Source of the DNA: Natronorubrum halalkaliphilum
GTDB taxonomy: Archaea > Halobacteriota > Halobacteria > Halobacteriales > Natrialbaceae
Assembly: GCF_009834785.1 (NCBI RefSeq)
Contig: NZ_WUYX01000070.1
Location: 179,797-243,796 of the forward strand
Direction of reading: 5' to 3'
DNA length: 64,000 nt
Shown here: positions 41,002-49,828 of the stretch, piece by piece
Layout: each line of letters starts with the position of its first letter
How positions within the stretch are numbered: the stretch's first letter is position 1
Position numbers and translations under genes: made by a program
Notes under the pieces: model-generated
What the model was told of the DNA's origin: nothing
Databases searched by the model: none
The model's input: the letters and a program-made list of their open reading frames with translations, nothing else

Positions 41002-41035
41002 ATCATCGACTACTAACTATCATCGAATACTAGAT
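41002..41035. repeat. Tandem 17-base repeat between cetZ and the binding-protein gene
   Basis: ATCATCGACTACTAACT and ATCATCGAATACTAGAT are adjacent and match at 14 of 17 positions. The second copy with the next bases also makes a short inverted repeat ATCATC...GATGAT. Position in the 359-base divergent interval suggests a possible operator. Nothing else was seen in that interval. Confidence 0.5.
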
Positions 41036-41182
41036 GATCGGGCCGAATGGGAAATTACGTCCCGACCGTTCCTATCGTCCTCATCATCCCCATCGTCCCC
41101 ACCGACCGCCCGCTGCGTCATCTTCTCGAGATGTCGTCTCGAGAGTAAGTCCTTTACTCTGTGGTGGCGTATCCACCTTCGT

Positions 41183-42937
41183 ATGAAGGACGTCGCTCCG
41201 CCGACGACCCGGCGGGGGCTGCTTGCAGGAATCGGTGTCGGTGCGACCAGCGCCCTCGCCGGCTGCTCGGAGCGACTCTGGTCGCAGGCGGAAACGCCGG
41301 GCTCGGAGCAGGTTTCGCTAACGATCAAGACCGTCCCGGCGGATGATAACCGTCTCGCCGCGTCGATTGCGAGTCATCTCCGTGAAAATTACCGTGCAGC
41401 CGGAATCGACGCGACACACGAACCTGTGACGAAGGCTGAACTCTACCGAGATATCCTCCTCGAGGGAGACTACGATGTCTTCGTCGCCAGACATCCCGGT
41501 CTCGACGAGTACGATGCGCTTCGTGGATTGTTGCACTCTCGGTTTCGAAGCGAACACGGGTGGCAGAACCCGTTTCAATTCTCCGACGTCACGGCCGACG
41601 ACTACCTCGACCAACAGCGGGTAGCGACCGAGAGCGATCGACGGGATCTCCTCACGGACCTGATCGATCATCTGGCAGAGACGGCTCCGTACACGGTCGT
41701 TGCCTACCCGCATCCGCTGAGTGGAGCCTCCGCCGAGATCACCGTCCCGAGCCCACCCCGCCAACCGCAGGAGTACATCGAGATTCTGTCTCAGTCCGAT
41801 AACGGACCGCGAGATGGGCCCCTCGAGGTCGGCGTCTTCGGCGAAGAACTCACGGAGCGGTTGAATCCGCTTACCGTCGACCGAAACCGGATCGACGGGC
41901 TACTGGACCTGCTGTACGACCCGTTGGCCCGTCGGATCGACGGCGAGTACGTTCCGTGGCTCGCCGAGGAGGTCGAGTGGACCGAGGAGGACGGAATACA
42001 AGCCCGAGTCACGCTTCGGGAGGGCCTGGAGTGGCACGACGGCGAGTCGCTCGATGCGGAAGACGTCGCGTTTACGCTGCGATTTATCGGAGATACGTCG
42101 ATGGGCGACGTCGACGGCGGTGTTCCTGCACCGCGGTATCGAAGCCAACAGACGCTGGTCAGTACGACCAACGTCGTCGATTCTCAGACCGTCGTGCTGT
42201 CGATGTCCGACACGACACCGGCGGCTGCGCGTCGAGTACTCACGATCCCAGTGCTCCCGGAACACATCTGGGACGACCGGTCGGAACTCCTCGCTGACCG
42301 ACAGACTCGGGCGCTCGCCGACGACAACGACGATCCGATCGGCTCCGGACTGTTCTCGTTTGCGGACGCGACGACCGATCTCGAGATCGAACTCGAGCCC
42401 TTCGAGGAACACGTCCTTCGTGGGGCGACTACCGGGCCGGATATTCTCGACGGGTTCTCGCAGTTCGAGGGGATCACGTTCCGCGTGTCTCCGAATCCGG
42501 GAGCGATGGTCGAGGCGCTGATCGACGGCGAAATTGACGTTACGGCGAGCGAGCTGCCGCCACAACACACCGAACCGATCCGAGACGCCGAAAACGTCTC
42601 GACGATCACAGGGACGACCGACGCGTTTTATATGATCGGCTACAACAACGCCCACGATGAACTCAGCAATCCGTACTTTCGGCGGGTCTGTTCGCGGCTG
42701 ATCGACCGCGAGCACGTCGTCTCCGAATTCTTCGAAACCTTCGCTCAGCCCGCCGCCTCGTCCGAGGAACTCGTTGGGGTCAACAGCGAGACGTGGGGAC
42801 ACGATAATCTCGAGACCGACGACGAGCCCGAGATTCTGCGTTTTCCCGGCACGGACGGCGAGGTCAACACGTCTCGAGTCCGGTCGCTGTTTCAGGATAT
42901 CGGCTACCGCTACGAGAACGAGGAACTACTCGAGTGA
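41183..42937 (+). CDS. ABC transporter solute-binding protein, family 5 (peptide type)
   Basis: A 584-residue lipoprotein. The signal is twin-arginine-like (PPTTRRGLLAGIGVGATSALAGC) with a lipobox Cys. The SBP family 5 core is seen in LTVDRNRIDGLLDLLYDPLARRIDGEYVPWLAEEVEWTE, LREGLEWHDGESLDAEDVAFTLRFI, VLPEHIWDDRSELL, and a late block FYMIGYNNAHDELSNPYFRRVCSRLIDRE. Such proteins capture oligopeptides or nickel for ABC importers; no permease genes follow, so it is an orphan. Downstream PAP2 is unrelated. Confidence 0.83.
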   Translation: MKDVAPPTTRRGLLAGIGVGATSALAGCSERLWSQAETPGSEQVSLTIKTVPADDNRLAASIASHLRENYRAAGIDATHEPVTKAELYRDILLEGDYDVFVARHPGLDEYDALRGLLHSRFRSEHGWQNPFQFSDVTADDYLDQQRVATESDRRDLLTDLIDHLAETAPYTVVAYPHPLSGASAEITVPSPPRQPQEYIEILSQSDNGPRDGPLEVGVFGEELTERLNPLTVDRNRIDGLLDLLYDPLARRIDGEYVPWLAEEVEWTEEDGIQARVTLREGLEWHDGESLDAEDVAFTLRFIGDTSMGDVDGGVPAPRYRSQQTLVSTTNVVDSQTVVLSMSDTTPAAARRVLTIPVLPEHIWDDRSELLADRQTRALADDNDDPIGSGLFSFADATTDLEIELEPFEEHVLRGATTGPDILDGFSQFEGITFRVSPNPGAMVEALIDGEIDVTASELPPQHTEPIRDAENVSTITGTTDAFYMIGYNNAHDELSNPYFRRVCSRLIDREHVVSEFFETFAQPAASSEELVGVNSETWGHDNLETDDEPEILRFPGTDGEVNTSRVRSLFQDIGYRYENEELLE

Positions 42938-43020
42938 CGGCGGGCCCGAACTGGACGAGGCGTTGGGAAACCTTGAAAGAGTTAATGGCCTACGTGCCGT
43001 AGAGACAGCAGGTACCCCGT

Positions 43021-43893
43021 ATGGCACTTGTCGAAGTTCTGCTCGAGCTCGTTTTCATCGTTGCGGCGATGCTCGTGACTGCGACGCTCGTACTCGTCGG
43101 GCCACGGCGCATGGTTGCAGCACTGTACGGGTTTCGGTGGCGTCTCGAGGCGTGCGTATTGCCGTTTGCTGCACTCGTCGTCGTCCTCCTGTTGCGGTGG
43201 TCGACACAGGATATCGTCCAGCGACTCGAGCGGCGCGTACTTCGGAACAATATTACGCCGTATCTGTTCGAACTCGACCAGGCGCTGTTCGGTACCGATC
43301 CCGTAGCCGTCCTACAGTCGCTCCAAACTGACGTCCTGACTTCGTTTTTCGTCTTTATATACATCTACGGCTACGCGTTCTTGCTCCTGTTTCCGTTCAT
43401 CGCGTACTTCGCTCTCGACGAGATGGACGACCTTTCGAACCTCGTCGTTGCGTTTACGGCCAACTACGGGATCGGACTGGTCTGCTATACGCTGTTTATC
43501 GCGTTCGGGCCGCGAAACGTCGACCCGCTGTTGTTCGAGGGGCTGCTCTACGAGGCGTTCCCGCAGTCCCGGACGCTGACGAACGAGATCAATCAGAACA
43601 CGAACGTCTTCCCGTCGCTCCACACTTCGCTGTCGATGACCGTGTTCTTTCTCGCGTGGGTAACTCGCGAGAAGTATCCGCTGTGGTTCCCCATCTCGGC
43701 CGTCTTCGCGATTAGCGTCGCCTTTTCGACGATGTATCTCGGGATCCACTGGTTCTCCGACGTCATCGCCGGCACGGCACTCGCGCTCGTCAGCGTCTAC
43801 ATCGGCGTCAACTATACGATCGAAGGCATCCTCGTTTCGATCCGACAGTTCTTCGAGGCGCAGGGTCAGCCACCGAACGCTGACGGCGAGTAG
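43021..43893 (+). CDS. PAP2-superfamily membrane phosphatase/transferase
   Basis: A 290-residue integral membrane protein with about six helices. The PAP2 motifs are VFPSLHTSLS (motif with the catalytic His) and YLGIHWFSDVIAG (HxxxD-type) near residues 195 and 240. It resembles the PAP2_3/Aur1-like branch that acts on lipid headgroups, so it may use a phosphoinositol or lipid phosphate. The first helices include LVFIVAAMLVTATLVLVG. It follows the binding protein gene by 83 bases, possibly cotranscribed. Confidence 0.8.
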   Translation: MALVEVLLELVFIVAAMLVTATLVLVGPRRMVAALYGFRWRLEACVLPFAALVVVLLLRWSTQDIVQRLERRVLRNNITPYLFELDQALFGTDPVAVLQSLQTDVLTSFFVFIYIYGYAFLLLFPFIAYFALDEMDDLSNLVVAFTANYGIGLVCYTLFIAFGPRNVDPLLFEGLLYEAFPQSRTLTNEINQNTNVFPSLHTSLSMTVFFLAWVTREKYPLWFPISAVFAISVAFSTMYLGIHWFSDVIAGTALALVSVYIGVNYTIEGILVSIRQFFEAQGQPPNADGE

Positions 43894-44265
43894 GACGGCT
43901 TTGCGGCTAACGGTGGTGCCGAAATTCAAGTGATTTGCTGAGCCGACCAATCGTCTCACACCGATCGAACGACTGTTGTGCGATCAGATGCGCACTGACT
44001 TCCAGTGACTACTACACCCCACTCACTATCACTCTCGATGTCTCGACCCGACGGTGCTCGTCCTCGGTTCGACGGTCCTCGAGACGCCTCTCTCCCGGGA
44101 CCGTTGCTACTCGAAAACGAATGTGGAGACGCCATCGGGACGAAGTCGACACCGAGCATTCGGACTCAGAGCCCAGTTATTGCACTTACAGCCCCTCTCT
44201 ATCCACTTTGTCACTCAGCCACGTTTGCCATTATGTTTATCCCGAGAACAGTCGTAGCTCTCGGT
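43894..44265. other. Intergenic region with a leaderless promoter
   Basis: 372 bases. No convincing gene. TTTAT at 44236-44240, 26 bases before the ATG at 44266, has the spacing of a box A for a leaderless mRNA of the HalOD1 gene. The rest is unremarkable. Confidence 0.45.
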
Positions 44266-44592
44266 ATGTCCTCCCCAGCCGATCCGTCGTGGTCCGATGG
44301 GGCGGTGGACCCGACCCAGGCCATCATCGAAGCAGTTGCCGCCCGCGAGGGCGTCGACGTCACCGACGTCGAACCGCCGGCCTACGAGCCGCTGTATACA
44401 GTGGTCAATCCGGAGGCGCTGGATAGACTGTTCCAGACCCAGGCCCAGACGCCGTCGGTCGGACCGAGCGTCGACGCCCGCGTCGTCCTCGAGTACGAGG
44501 GGTACGAGATCGTCGTCCACAGCGACGGCCGCGTCGAGGTGAGCGAGCTGTCGGGGATCGACGACTCGGTCGATGGATCGATCAGTAGCTGA
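44266..44592 (+). CDS. HalOD1 output domain protein
   Basis: A 108-residue protein consisting of the haloarchaeal HalOD1 output domain: ALIEAVAAREGVDV-like TQAIIEAVAAREGVDVTDVEP, YEPLYTVVNPEALDRLF, and the C-terminal VVLEYEGYEIVVHSDGRVEVSE. This domain is found alone or at the end of response regulators and is thought to be a signalling output. It stands alone here. The start at MSSPADPSW agrees with the TTTAT at -26. Confidence 0.85.
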   Translation: MSSPADPSWSDGAVDPTQAIIEAVAAREGVDVTDVEPPAYEPLYTVVNPEALDRLFQTQAQTPSVGPSVDARVVLEYEGYEIVVHSDGRVEVSELSGIDDSVDGSISS

Positions 44593-44636
44593 TCTGCAAT
44601 AGTTCTTCGGCACCCGAGTCGACCGCCGGCCGTTTC

Positions 44637-45605
44637 TCACTCCGCCCAGTAGGCCTCCCCGGGCTCCGTCTCGAAGACCGCTCGATCGAGGAGATCGATC
44701 GCCTTCTCGAGGCCCTCGCGGGAACTCGTCAGCGAGTCCTCGTGTTCGATGCTCAGGGCACCGTCGTAACCGACCATCCGCAACGTCGAAACGATGTCCT
44801 TCCAGTGGGATTCACCGTGGCCGTAGCCGACCGACCGGAAGAGCCACGAGCGGTTGGGTTCGTCGTCGTAGGCCGTCGTATCGAGGACGCCCTTTTCGCG
44901 GGCCTGTTCCTGGTAAATCTTCGTGTCTTTGGCGTGGACGTGATGAATCGCGTCGCGCTCGCCGAGATACCGGATCGCGTCGCTGATCGTGATTCCTTGC
45001 CAGTACAGATGTGAGGGATCGAAGTTCGCACCGATTCGTTCGCCGGTCTTCTCGCGCAGACGGGCCATCCCGTGGGGCTCGTAGACCAGCATGTTCGGGT
45101 GCATCTCGATGGCGATATCCACGCCGTGGTCCTCGGCGTAGTCGTCGATATCGTCCCAGTAGGCCACTGCCCGTTCCCACTGGTACTCGAGGGCCTCGTT
45201 GTGTTCCGGCGGCCACGGAGCCGTGATCCAGTTCGGCACCGAATCGTTCGGTCCGCCCGCAGGCAGTCCTGAGAAACAGGTGACGGTGTTCACGTCGAGT
45301 TGATCCGCAAGCTGAATCGCCTCGCGAAGTTCGGTATCGGCCTGTTCGGCCCGCTCGTCGTCGGGATGCAGCGGATTGTTGTGCGTCGCGAGCGCGCTGA
45401 TTCGCATGTCGTACTCCTCGAGGCGGTTTCGAACCTCCTGTTGGGCGCTGTCGTCGTCGAGGTGCTCCGCCCGCGGCAGGTGGTCCTGCCCGGGATGGCC
45501 GCCGACGCCGGGTTCAATCGCGCCCACGCCGAGTTCGGCGAGGTAGGAGAGCGCTCCCTCGAGAGACTCGTCTGCTAGCGGTGGAGTGTGTACGCCGATG
45601 TCCAT
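44637..45605 (-). CDS. Sugar phosphate isomerase/epimerase (xylose isomerase-like TIM barrel)
   Basis: A 322-residue TIM-barrel enzyme. Family segments: MDIGVHTPPLADESLEGALSYLAELGVGAIEPG, ISALATHNNPL, NTVTCFSGLP, VDIAIEMHPNMLVYEP with a metal-binding Glu and His, GANFDPSHLYWQG, IHHVHAKDTKIY and LSIEHEDSL. Metal ligands typical of AP-endonuclease-2 family enzymes are intact. It belongs with the Gfo/Idh oxidoreductase and sugar transporter upstream (genes run in the same direction), so it is probably part of the same sugar catabolic route. The exact sugar is unknown. Confidence 0.85.
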   Translation of the reverse strand: MDIGVHTPPLADESLEGALSYLAELGVGAIEPGVGGHPGQDHLPRAEHLDDDSAQQEVRNRLEEYDMRISALATHNNPLHPDDERAEQADTELREAIQLADQLDVNTVTCFSGLPAGGPNDSVPNWITAPWPPEHNEALEYQWERAVAYWDDIDDYAEDHGVDIAIEMHPNMLVYEPHGMARLREKTGERIGANFDPSHLYWQGITISDAIRYLGERDAIHHVHAKDTKIYQEQAREKGVLDTTAYDDEPNRSWLFRSVGYGHGESHWKDIVSTLRMVGYDGALSIEHEDSLTSSREGLEKAIDLLDRAVFETEPGEAYWAE

Positions 45606-45708
45606 ACGGGACGACCGACGACCGCCGGTGAAATAAAATGGGGGCCAACGATGAGGACAGGGGCCGGCGCTCGGAACGCGACTGCAACCGTGATCGTGGC
45701 GGTGGCTA

Positions 45709-45817
45709 ATACTGTTGGACAGAACGACGTGACGCCGATCGTTCTGCTGGAGTCGCCACCGTCGGCGACGACCCCGAATTCACGATCGGTTTCGTATTGA
45801 CTGCTGTCCGACAGTAT
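45709..45817 (+). mobile_element. MITE-like element, copy 1
   Basis: A 109-base element with inverted ends ATACTGTTGGACAG and CTGTCCGACAGTAT (13 of 14 paired). A central hairpin GTCGCC-ACCGTC-GGCGAC is visible. It matches the element at 55694-55803 read on the opposite strand, at roughly 86 percent by hand alignment. No coding frame. It sits between the isomerase and a small Ig-like protein gene. Confidence 0.8.
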
Positions 45818-45855
45818 AAACTACGACTGCAACCGCGTTCGCTAACCGCTTCCGG

Positions 45856-46173
45856 CTACCTCGTTTGCGGACCGGGCCGGCGCGGCGAGTGCTCCGTCCT
45901 CGAGCGCGGAAGCGCTCGAACGAGGTCGGCCGTCGGGTCGTACGTCACGCGTTCGGTCGACGGTTTGGTCGCGACGACCTTCCAGAAACCGGGCGAACGA
46001 AACGTCAGTTCACACCGGCCCTGCGCGTCGGTTCGCTTGCGCTTCGATCCCGCCTCGACGACCGCTCCCTGGATCGGTCGATTGCCACGGTCGCGGACGC
46101 GAACGGATACCGGCCGGCCGACCGGCACCTCGTGACGACTGATCTCGAGGACGAGCTGGCGTTCGATCCTCAT
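45856..46173 (-). CDS. Small protein with carboxypeptidase-regulatory-like domain
   Basis: A 105-residue protein starting MRIERQLVLEISRHEVPVG. Residues 18-65 (RPVSVRVRDRGNRPIQGAVVEAGSKRKRTDAQGRCELTFRSPGFWKVVA) read as a beta-sandwich of the carboxypeptidase-regulatory/CNA-B type. The C-terminus is Arg/Pro-rich. No signal peptide or membrane helix is seen, so it appears cytoplasmic. It lies between the isomerase and oxidoreductase genes on the same strand. Confidence 0.5.
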   Translation of the reverse strand: MRIERQLVLEISRHEVPVGRPVSVRVRDRGNRPIQGAVVEAGSKRKRTDAQGRCELTFRSPGFWKVVATKPSTERVTYDPTADLVRALPRSRTEHSPRRPGPQTR

Positions 46174-46282
46174 GCGAGTGATTACCACAGCGACGAAGAA
46201 AACTCCGTACTTGCACCCTCACGCTCGTCGGGCGATTCGGGGGTGGAGCGAAATTACGTCGAGTGTACCAGCGGACCGAACT

Positions 46283-47350
46283 TCACTCGCCGACAGCGAT
46301 CGTGTGCCCCTCGTCGCTCGAGCGATAAATCGCGTCGATGATCCGCTGGACTGCGAGTGCCTCTTTGACGCTGTTGTCGTCGGGAGTGTCCCGGCCGATT
46401 CGGTCGAAAAACGCCTCCTGTTCTTCCGTGTGAGTATCGCTCTGGCGCGTCTCGATCGACGTGTCCTCGAGATGGTCGGGGCCGTCCGAACTCGCCGAAT
46501 GAACGGTAAGATCCCCCTCGAGGAGATCGAACCGAGCGGCCGACTCGGTCCCGCGGACGACGAACTCGTGGTTTGCCGGTCGGTTGGTCGCCCAGGCGAC
46601 TTCCAGCGAGATGGTTCGGTTATCGGCACAGCGGATGAACGCACTAGCGGAGTCGTCGACGTCGAACCCGGCCGGCCCCGCGTCTTCGCCCCACATGTCC
46701 AGATAGGCGTACTCCTCGCTCGTCCCGAACTCTCCGCGTGCGACGCCGTTTACCTCTTCGACCGGCGGATAGCCGAGCAGATACAGCGCCAGATCGATCG
46801 CGTGAACGCCGAGATCGATGAGTGCGCCGCCGCCGGCGATCTGGCGGCGAGTAAACCACGATCCGCGCCCCGGGATTCCACGGCGGCGGACGTAGTTCGC
46901 TTCTACGTGAGTCACCTCGCCGAGTTCGCCGCGGTCGATCCGGTCTCGGACGATCCGAACCGTGTTCGCAAAGCGATTGTTGAAACCGACCATACAGTGA
47001 CCCTCGGATTCGGCCGCCCCGTCGGCGATTCGCTGGGCGCTCTCGATCGAGTGAGCCAGTGGCTTCTCGAGGAGGACGTGGAGGTCTCGCTCGAAGGCGT
47101 CGACGGCGTACTCCTCGTGGTACTTGTTCGGGGTCGTAACGATGATGGCATCGACGGTGTCGTACAGTTCCTGGTGATCTTCGTAGACGTCGATATCGTA
47201 TCGGCGGGCGAATCGCGACCGTGCTTCGGCGGCGACATCCATCCCCCCGACGAGGGGGACGCCGAGATCGACGAGACGCTCCGCGTGGTACTGACCGATG
47301 TTCCCCAGACCGACAATCCCTGTTCTGATGTCGCTTCGATCGGTTGTCAT
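46283..47350 (-). CDS. Gfo/Idh/MocA family oxidoreductase
   Basis: A 355-residue NAD(P)-dependent sugar oxidoreductase. The Rossmann motif GIVGLGNIGQYHAERL is at residue ~10 and the catalytic EKPLAHS motif near 97. The C-terminal half contains VEANYVRRRGIPGRGSWFTRRQIAGGGALIDLGVHAIDLALYLLG, typical of the family. It lies downstream of the sugar ABC operon, whose last gene ends 195 bases before its start, in the same direction; it probably oxidises the imported sugar or its derivative. The start MTTDRSD was chosen by the position of the Gly-rich loop. Confidence 0.88.
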   Translation of the reverse strand: MTTDRSDIRTGIVGLGNIGQYHAERLVDLGVPLVGGMDVAAEARSRFARRYDIDVYEDHQELYDTVDAIIVTTPNKYHEEYAVDAFERDLHVLLEKPLAHSIESAQRIADGAAESEGHCMVGFNNRFANTVRIVRDRIDRGELGEVTHVEANYVRRRGIPGRGSWFTRRQIAGGGALIDLGVHAIDLALYLLGYPPVEEVNGVARGEFGTSEEYAYLDMWGEDAGPAGFDVDDSASAFIRCADNRTISLEVAWATNRPANHEFVVRGTESAARFDLLEGDLTVHSASSDGPDHLEDTSIETRQSDTHTEEQEAFFDRIGRDTPDDNSVKEALAVQRIIDAIYRSSDEGHTIAVGE

Positions 47351-47500
47351 TGGACTTTTGTCACAATTGGCGTGTCTCTTCTCGAACTGATACACCCAAT
47401 ATTGCTATACCAAATCATTGTACTCGAACGTCTTCTGTCCGTCGCCAAACGGCACGTCGTGAGAGGGGCTGCTGACCGACGCCGAAACCGATGATCGGAA

Positions 47501-47513
47501 CCAACACTGTTGG
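47501..47513 (-). terminator. Possible terminator hairpin after the sugar ABC operon
   Basis: CCAACA-C-TGTTGG is a perfect 13-base palindrome, 32 bases beyond the ABC ATPase stop codon. It lacks the T-run typical of archaeal termination, so the call is weak; a regulator site for the downstream oxidoreductase is also possible. Confidence 0.25.
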
Positions 47514-47544
47514 CTCTCCGGATCGGTCCGATCGTCAGCTCCCA

Positions 47545-48732
47545 TCAGCTATCAGCTTCCGTCGGAGTCGTTCCTGAATCGCGCCCGGAGAGGTTGGTGA
47601 TGCCGTGGAGCAGCGCCTGCCCCGTCGCCGTCTCGAAGAGGTGAATCTTCGATCGGTCGAGTACGACATCGACGTTCTGTCCCTCTTCGATCGGCGTATC
47701 GGGTGTAACGCTCATCAGCAACTGGTCGGCCGACGAACTGGGATCTTCCTCCATCGATCGCTCCGCACCCTCGGCGAGCAGCAGGTAGACGAACATCTCG
47801 TCGCCCATCGGCTCGATGACGTCGGACCGCGCATCGATCGGGTCGGTGGGCTGAGCCACGGTATCAGCGGCCGTCGTGAGGTGGACGTCTTCCGGACGAA
47901 CGCCGAGTGTCACCGCGTCGCCGACCGTCATCCCCGGGACGTTTCCGGGATCGAGATCGACGTGGAAGTTCTTGGTCCGAACCCCGTCTTCGACGAGTTC
48001 CCCCTCGGCGAAGTTCATCGACGGCGAGCCGATAAAGCCCGCAACGAACCGATTTGCGGGCTCGTTGTAACAGGTCAACGGCGGCGCGATCTGCTGGAGT
48101 TCGCCCGCGTTGAGCACGGCGATACGGTCGGACATCGTCATCGCCTCGGCCTGATCGTGAGTGACGTAGATGATCGTCGTATCCAGCTCCCGGTGGAGCC
48201 GCTGGAGTTCCGTTCGCATGTGAACCCGCAGCTTCGCGTCCAGATTCGCCAGCGGTTCGTCCATCAGGAACACGTCCGGGTTGCGAACGATCGCGCGGGC
48301 GATCGCGACCCGCTGTCGCTGTCCGCCCGACATCTCATCGGGCATCCGATCGAGCATGCCCTCGAGTTGAACGATATCGGCCGCCTGTTCGACGCGTCGT
48401 TGGATCTCCTCGTCGTCGTACTTGCGTAGTCGCAGGCCGAAGGAGATGTTCTCGAAGACGTCCATATGCGGAAACAGTGCGATGTTCTGGAAGACCATCG
48501 CGACCCCGCGATCCTTGGGAGCGAGCGTGGTGACGTTATCGTCGCCGATGTACACCTCTCCCTCCGTCGGCCGGGTGAGACCCGCGACGGTCTCCATCGT
48601 CGTCGACTTTCCACACCCCGAGGGACCGACGAAGGTGACGAACTCGCCGTCCTCGATCTCCATGCTGATGTCGTCGACTGCCGTGACGTCTTCGTAGCGT
48701 TTCGTGACGTGTTCGAGTCGTACTCGTGCCAT
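47545..48732 (-). CDS. Sugar ABC transporter ATPase (MalK/UgpC type)
   Basis: A 395-residue ATPase. Walker A GPSGCGKSTTME, Q-loop VFQNIALFPHMD, signature MSGGQRQRVAIARAIV, Walker B VFLMDEPLANLDAK and switch IYVTHDQAEAMTMSD are intact. The C-terminal ~150 residues carry TOBE/MalK-type regulatory strands (NVPGMTVGDAVTLGVRPEDVHL). It is the last gene of the four-gene transporter operon and follows the permease by 4 bases. Confidence 0.9.
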   Translation of the reverse strand: MARVRLEHVTKRYEDVTAVDDISMEIEDGEFVTFVGPSGCGKSTTMETVAGLTRPTEGEVYIGDDNVTTLAPKDRGVAMVFQNIALFPHMDVFENISFGLRLRKYDDEEIQRRVEQAADIVQLEGMLDRMPDEMSGGQRQRVAIARAIVRNPDVFLMDEPLANLDAKLRVHMRTELQRLHRELDTTIIYVTHDQAEAMTMSDRIAVLNAGELQQIAPPLTCYNEPANRFVAGFIGSPSMNFAEGELVEDGVRTKNFHVDLDPGNVPGMTVGDAVTLGVRPEDVHLTTAADTVAQPTDPIDARSDVIEPMGDEMFVYLLLAEGAERSMEEDPSSSADQLLMSVTPDTPIEEGQNVDVVLDRSKIHLFETATGQALLHGITNLSGRDSGTTPTEADS

Positions 48733-48736
48733 AATC

Positions 48737-49828
48737 TTACTCTTTGAGTGCGCCCGCGGTCAGGCCGCTGACGATCTTCTCCTGGGCCACGATCACGAGG
48801 ATCGCGACCGGAATGACGCCGATGATGCTCGAGGCCGCCATCAGGTGGTACATCACCTCGTACTGGCCCTGGTAGCCCAGGATGCCCTCGAGAATCGGTG
48901 CCCAGTTCTCCGGTTGGCCGTCGGTCATCAGGAACGAGAAGAAGAACTCGTTGTAGACGGCGATGAAGGTCAACACGCCCGCGGTCGCCACGCCGGGTGC
49001 CGACAGCGGGATGATGACTCGGAACAGCGCGCCCAGCCGGGTCGTTCCTTCGACGCGTGCGGCGTCCTCGAGGCCGTCGGGGATTTGCGCGTAGAAGGTC
49101 GTCAAGATGAAAATCGCGAGCGGCATGAAGATCGCCGACAGCGGCAACACCATCGCGCCGGGCGTGTTGTAGAGGGTGCCGTCGCCCGTGATCGGCTCGA
49201 GGAGGAAAAACGAGGTGTTGAACAGGTCGTTCAGCGGGATGAAGAAGGCGGCCGGCGGGAAGAACGAGATGATCAACACCAGTAGCATCAGCGGCGTCTT
49301 CCCCGGGAACTCGAGTCGCCCGAAGGCGTAGCCGGCGAGGCTGCCGATGACCAACACGAGGATGGTCGATGCCGTCGCGATCACGAAGCTGTTGAACATA
49401 TACCAGTGGAAGGGGAGGACCTGGAAGACCTCGATGAACGCTCCCGGGTTGAACCCGTTGGGCGTGAGGATGATATCCTGCTGTTGGCCTTCCGGCGTCA
49501 GCGCGACCATGAGCAGCCAGTAGAAGGGAAACAGCGTCGTGAACAGGAAGAAAATCGTCGCGGTGTAGAACATCGACCGGTAGACGCGCTCCGGGTTCGA
49601 AATGGAGTCGGCGACCCACTGCTGGAACGGGCCGCGATCCAGTTCAGCCTCCGTGTCTTCGGTCAAGATACCGCTTCGCGATTCGTCGGCGGGCTGTCCG
49701 CCGTCGGTCATCTCTCGCGTGCGCTTCCAGTGCTCCGGGACGCCGTCGCTGTCGCCGTTGTCGTCGCCGTCGCCATCGGTCCCCCGGACGCCGTCATCCT
49801 CGCGTGCTGAGTCGTTGTCGTCGAACAT
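48737..49828 (-). CDS. Sugar ABC transporter permease, MalG type
   Basis: A 363-residue permease with six helices. The N-terminal ~75 residues form an acidic cytoplasmic tail (DDNDSAREDDGVRGTDGDGDD). The EAA loop is FYAQIPDGLEDAARVEGTTRLGALFRVIIPLSAPG, and the family segment LTPEGQQQDIILTPNGF is seen in the external loop. The start ATG overlaps the MalF-type stop by one base. The acidic tail is typical for haloarchaeal versions. Confidence 0.9.
   Translation of the reverse strand: MFDDNDSAREDDGVRGTDGDGDDNGDSDGVPEHWKRTREMTDGGQPADESRSGILTEDTEAELDRGPFQQWVADSISNPERVYRSMFYTATIFFLFTTLFPFYWLLMVALTPEGQQQDIILTPNGFNPGAFIEVFQVLPFHWYMFNSFVIATASTILVLVIGSLAGYAFGRLEFPGKTPLMLLVLIISFFPPAAFFIPLNDLFNTSFFLLEPITGDGTLYNTPGAMVLPLSAIFMPLAIFILTTFYAQIPDGLEDAARVEGTTRLGALFRVIIPLSAPGVATAGVLTFIAVYNEFFFSFLMTDGQPENWAPILEGILGYQGQYEVMYHLMAASSIIGVIPVAILVIVAQEKIVSGLTAGALKE

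Noticed and set aside
47501..47513. CCAACACTGTTGG as another MITE end
   Set aside because: It resembles the ACTGTTGG end but the rest of the element is absent.
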